Position numbers and translations under genes: made by a program. A DNA stretch of 64,000 nucleotides from Siphonodentalium dalli (taxonomy: Eukaryota; Mollusca; Scaphopoda; Gadilida; Siphonodentaliidae): the NCBI GenBank assembly GCA_032622095.1, contig CP136066.1, forward strand, positions 58,806,609 through 58,870,608, in the 5' to 3' direction. Shown here in pieces: positions 62,117 through 64,000 of the stretch. The notes under the pieces were generated by a model, which saw only the letters and a list, made by a program, of their open reading frames with translations, had not been told where the DNA came from and searched no databases. The first letter of the stretch is position 1, and the number at the start of each line of letters is the position of its first letter.

Positions 62117-63020
62117 CATAATAAGTTGGAATATACTAAATAGTAATTGCTGGAAAGAACCAGGCTGATATGATTTCTATATCATATTATTCTGATTTAT
62201 TTACTTATTTATTTTGTAGGAGGGGGGGGGGGGGTGGTCCCAAAATAAATTGCTCAGCGGGTGGGGATGGTGGTCAAGTAGCGCCCTCTGTGTCTGCAAA
62301 TTTTGTCACGAACCCCCTGTTTTCCTGGATAATACTTGGTTAACAAATTTTGTGCTCGTGTGATTTTTCAGCTGTTCCCATCGCCGAAGCATTGAGACAC
62401 TATCTTGATGACTAAAACGCGTTATCGATAAATGGTTCGTGGGAAGAAATTATGGCTAAATTTAAACATTAAATAATGATCACGCAAACAACAAAACAAG
62501 TGATGGTTGTGCACCTACGTGATCCAAATAATGAAGCGGGGTACCGCTATCATCTGTTATCTGTTTATGCCATTTTAAAGGTTGTTTTGCTACTAATCAG
62601 CCAACCGCTCAATGATTTTGAATATAATTTAAACTATTAATTTCAAACAACCTTGGCACGATTCGACACCAGATGAGGCAGAATATCTAAGTCAGCATTG
62701 TGTGTCACGCGTCGCCAGGTAAAAAGCTTGATTTGCCCCGAAGGTCATTGGATCATACAATATTGTCTATCGGCACTCTTCGGTAATTACGTTAACATCA
62801 AATTCAGTTCGTTTTGTTTCAACATCTATTTTGCATATTTAACAATGCTTGGGTGAATATGGTGATCTGTTTTGTTCGGTAAACGTTAATTAAGCGCAGT
62901 TTAATTGCTATGTATAATGTCTGTTCGACCTATTTTGATTTTAAGTAAGCTTAAAGACCCACATAAACTTCAAGACGGTTAATTCTAACTAACTTGTCAA
63001 TCCACGTACTATCTAGTACA
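62117..63020. other. Intergenic, nothing recognised
   Basis: Contains a G-run at 62221-62234. No coding or repeat signal. Confidence 0.4.
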
Positions 63021-63510
63021 GGTTTCCTTCGACGTAAACCAGCTGGTGAAATTGGTTGGGATAATGCTGTTTTATGTCGAAGTCCCGTGTATATATGTCT
63101 TTATATATCTGGGTTTAGCGTTGTTGACCTGCTCACCTAAAAACCCCTAAATAACAGTAATACTGTAAAACACATATTCTATGATATTGTTCACGTAAAT
63201 AGGAACTCATTTGACCCCGCGAAGTGACATTGTGAATTAAATATAAACAGATCGAGGTTATTCGTAATTACGCGGTATATTCTATGCGCAATTTAAAATG
63301 AAAGTTAGATTATAATATAGCATTGTGACCGTAAGATGTCACTCTTTCCGATCCATATAGAATCATGTATTCATTTGATTAAAACTGACAAACATTTCCA
63401 CCACAATTAACTGGGCGTGAAGTCTGCTATAGAAAATATGTAGACGGGACTTCGACGTAAACCAGCATTATCCCTAACGATTCCATTAGCTGGTTCACGT
63501 CGAAGGAACC
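63021..63510. mobile_element. 0.49 kb MITE-like element with 65-bp inverted arms
   Basis: The left arm starts GGTTTCCTTCGACGTAAACC and ends ATGTCGAAGTCCCG (63086). The right arm (63446-63510) is its inverse, ending GGTTCACGTCGAAGGAACC. Each arm is itself a partial palindrome (TTCGACGT...ATGTCGAA). Confidence 0.8.
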
Positions 63511-64000
63511 TTGGACTGCGTAATACTATAAAACAATTGGTTGTCACACATTTAACCATTAATGTTATTTCCCGATGATCTAAATTTCTTTATTACGTTC
63601 AGCGACATAAATGACCGCAGCATCGAGTGATATGACCACGCCTACATACAGCGTGCCTAAATACACATGAAAAATATTCGTTACTCTCAACGATTAATAA
63701 TGGAATTTCGGTGTTGCATCATAATTCCTTCAGGTAGGACTGTCATGCCAATAACCGTACTGCTAACCTCCAGTGTATAATTACCTAGGGAAATCAACGT
63801 GACTCGTGCTAATATTTCAAAGAAATGAAATTGAAAATAACAACTGCTCAGTCGACATATAGCAGGAACACGTGCTTTAACACCTACCTTCTACTTACGG
63901 TCACCGTGGTTCTTATGAGGAGTGACGAATTAAATTATAAGAAACAACTCTTGTTTCGATTAAGGTTATGAGTTATAACCGAAAAGTTTGAAAACAAATT
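63511..64000. other. Intergenic to the window end
   Basis: No feature recognised. Confidence 0.4.

Overview
The window is 64 kb of AT-rich animal nuclear DNA, almost certainly from a marine invertebrate. It holds one clear protein gene, a two-exon secretin-class seven-transmembrane receptor on the minus strand with a consensus 2.7 kb intron. The rest is mostly repeats. The receptor's paired CxxCN ectodomain, the Helitron-like elements with internal minisatellites and AGGTCA-type words, and a tRNA-derived SINE all resemble lophotrochozoan genomes, most like a mollusc. That placement is an inference; no species is identified.

Layout: 0.3-0.7 kb small inverted-repeat elements; 0.8-2.2 kb a 68-bp satellite with higher-order structure; 2.9-3.0 kb a weak promoter plus first-exon candidate; 3.8-4.3 kb a hairpin MITE; 4.3-7.0 kb a three-deep nest of inverted-repeat elements; 8.6-10.6 kb a 2 kb TIR element; 12.2-16.3 kb more MITEs and palindromes; 16.4-21.9 kb the receptor gene, whose intron holds a hairpin MITE, a solo hairpin relic and a hAT-type MITE with an 8-bp target duplication; 22.0-23.2 kb a palindrome-rich TIR element; 24.6-25.7 and 33.5-34.4 kb two copies of a dispersed segment, the second carrying a Helitron; 29.0-30.2 kb a fold-back element; 30.5-30.8 kb a small Helitron; 35.4-35.8 kb a piggyBac-like MITE containing a hairpin MITE; 36.3-37.5 and 39.3-40.1 kb minisatellites; 38.6-38.9 kb a tRNA-derived SINE with a perfect 12-bp target duplication; 41.8-52.4 kb a composite nested transposon; 52.6 kb a LINE remnant; 53.3-57.9 kb a 50-bp satellite in a 2.3 kb tandem duplication; 58.4-59.6 kb two Helitrons joined head to tail; 61.6-62.1 kb another TTAA MITE; 63.0-63.5 kb a last inverted-repeat element.

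The most unusual structure is at 41.8-52.4 kb. A long-inverted-repeat transposon has been interrupted twice, once by a short TIR element and once by an inverted dimer of a Myb/SANT-bearing TIR transposon. The dimer meets at a near-perfect palindrome centred on 44375. Next in interest are the abutting Helitrons and their dense load of TCAAGGTCA motifs, which match the known extended half-site of ERR/SF-1-type nuclear receptors. No rRNA, functional tRNA, CRISPR array or bacterial gene was seen.
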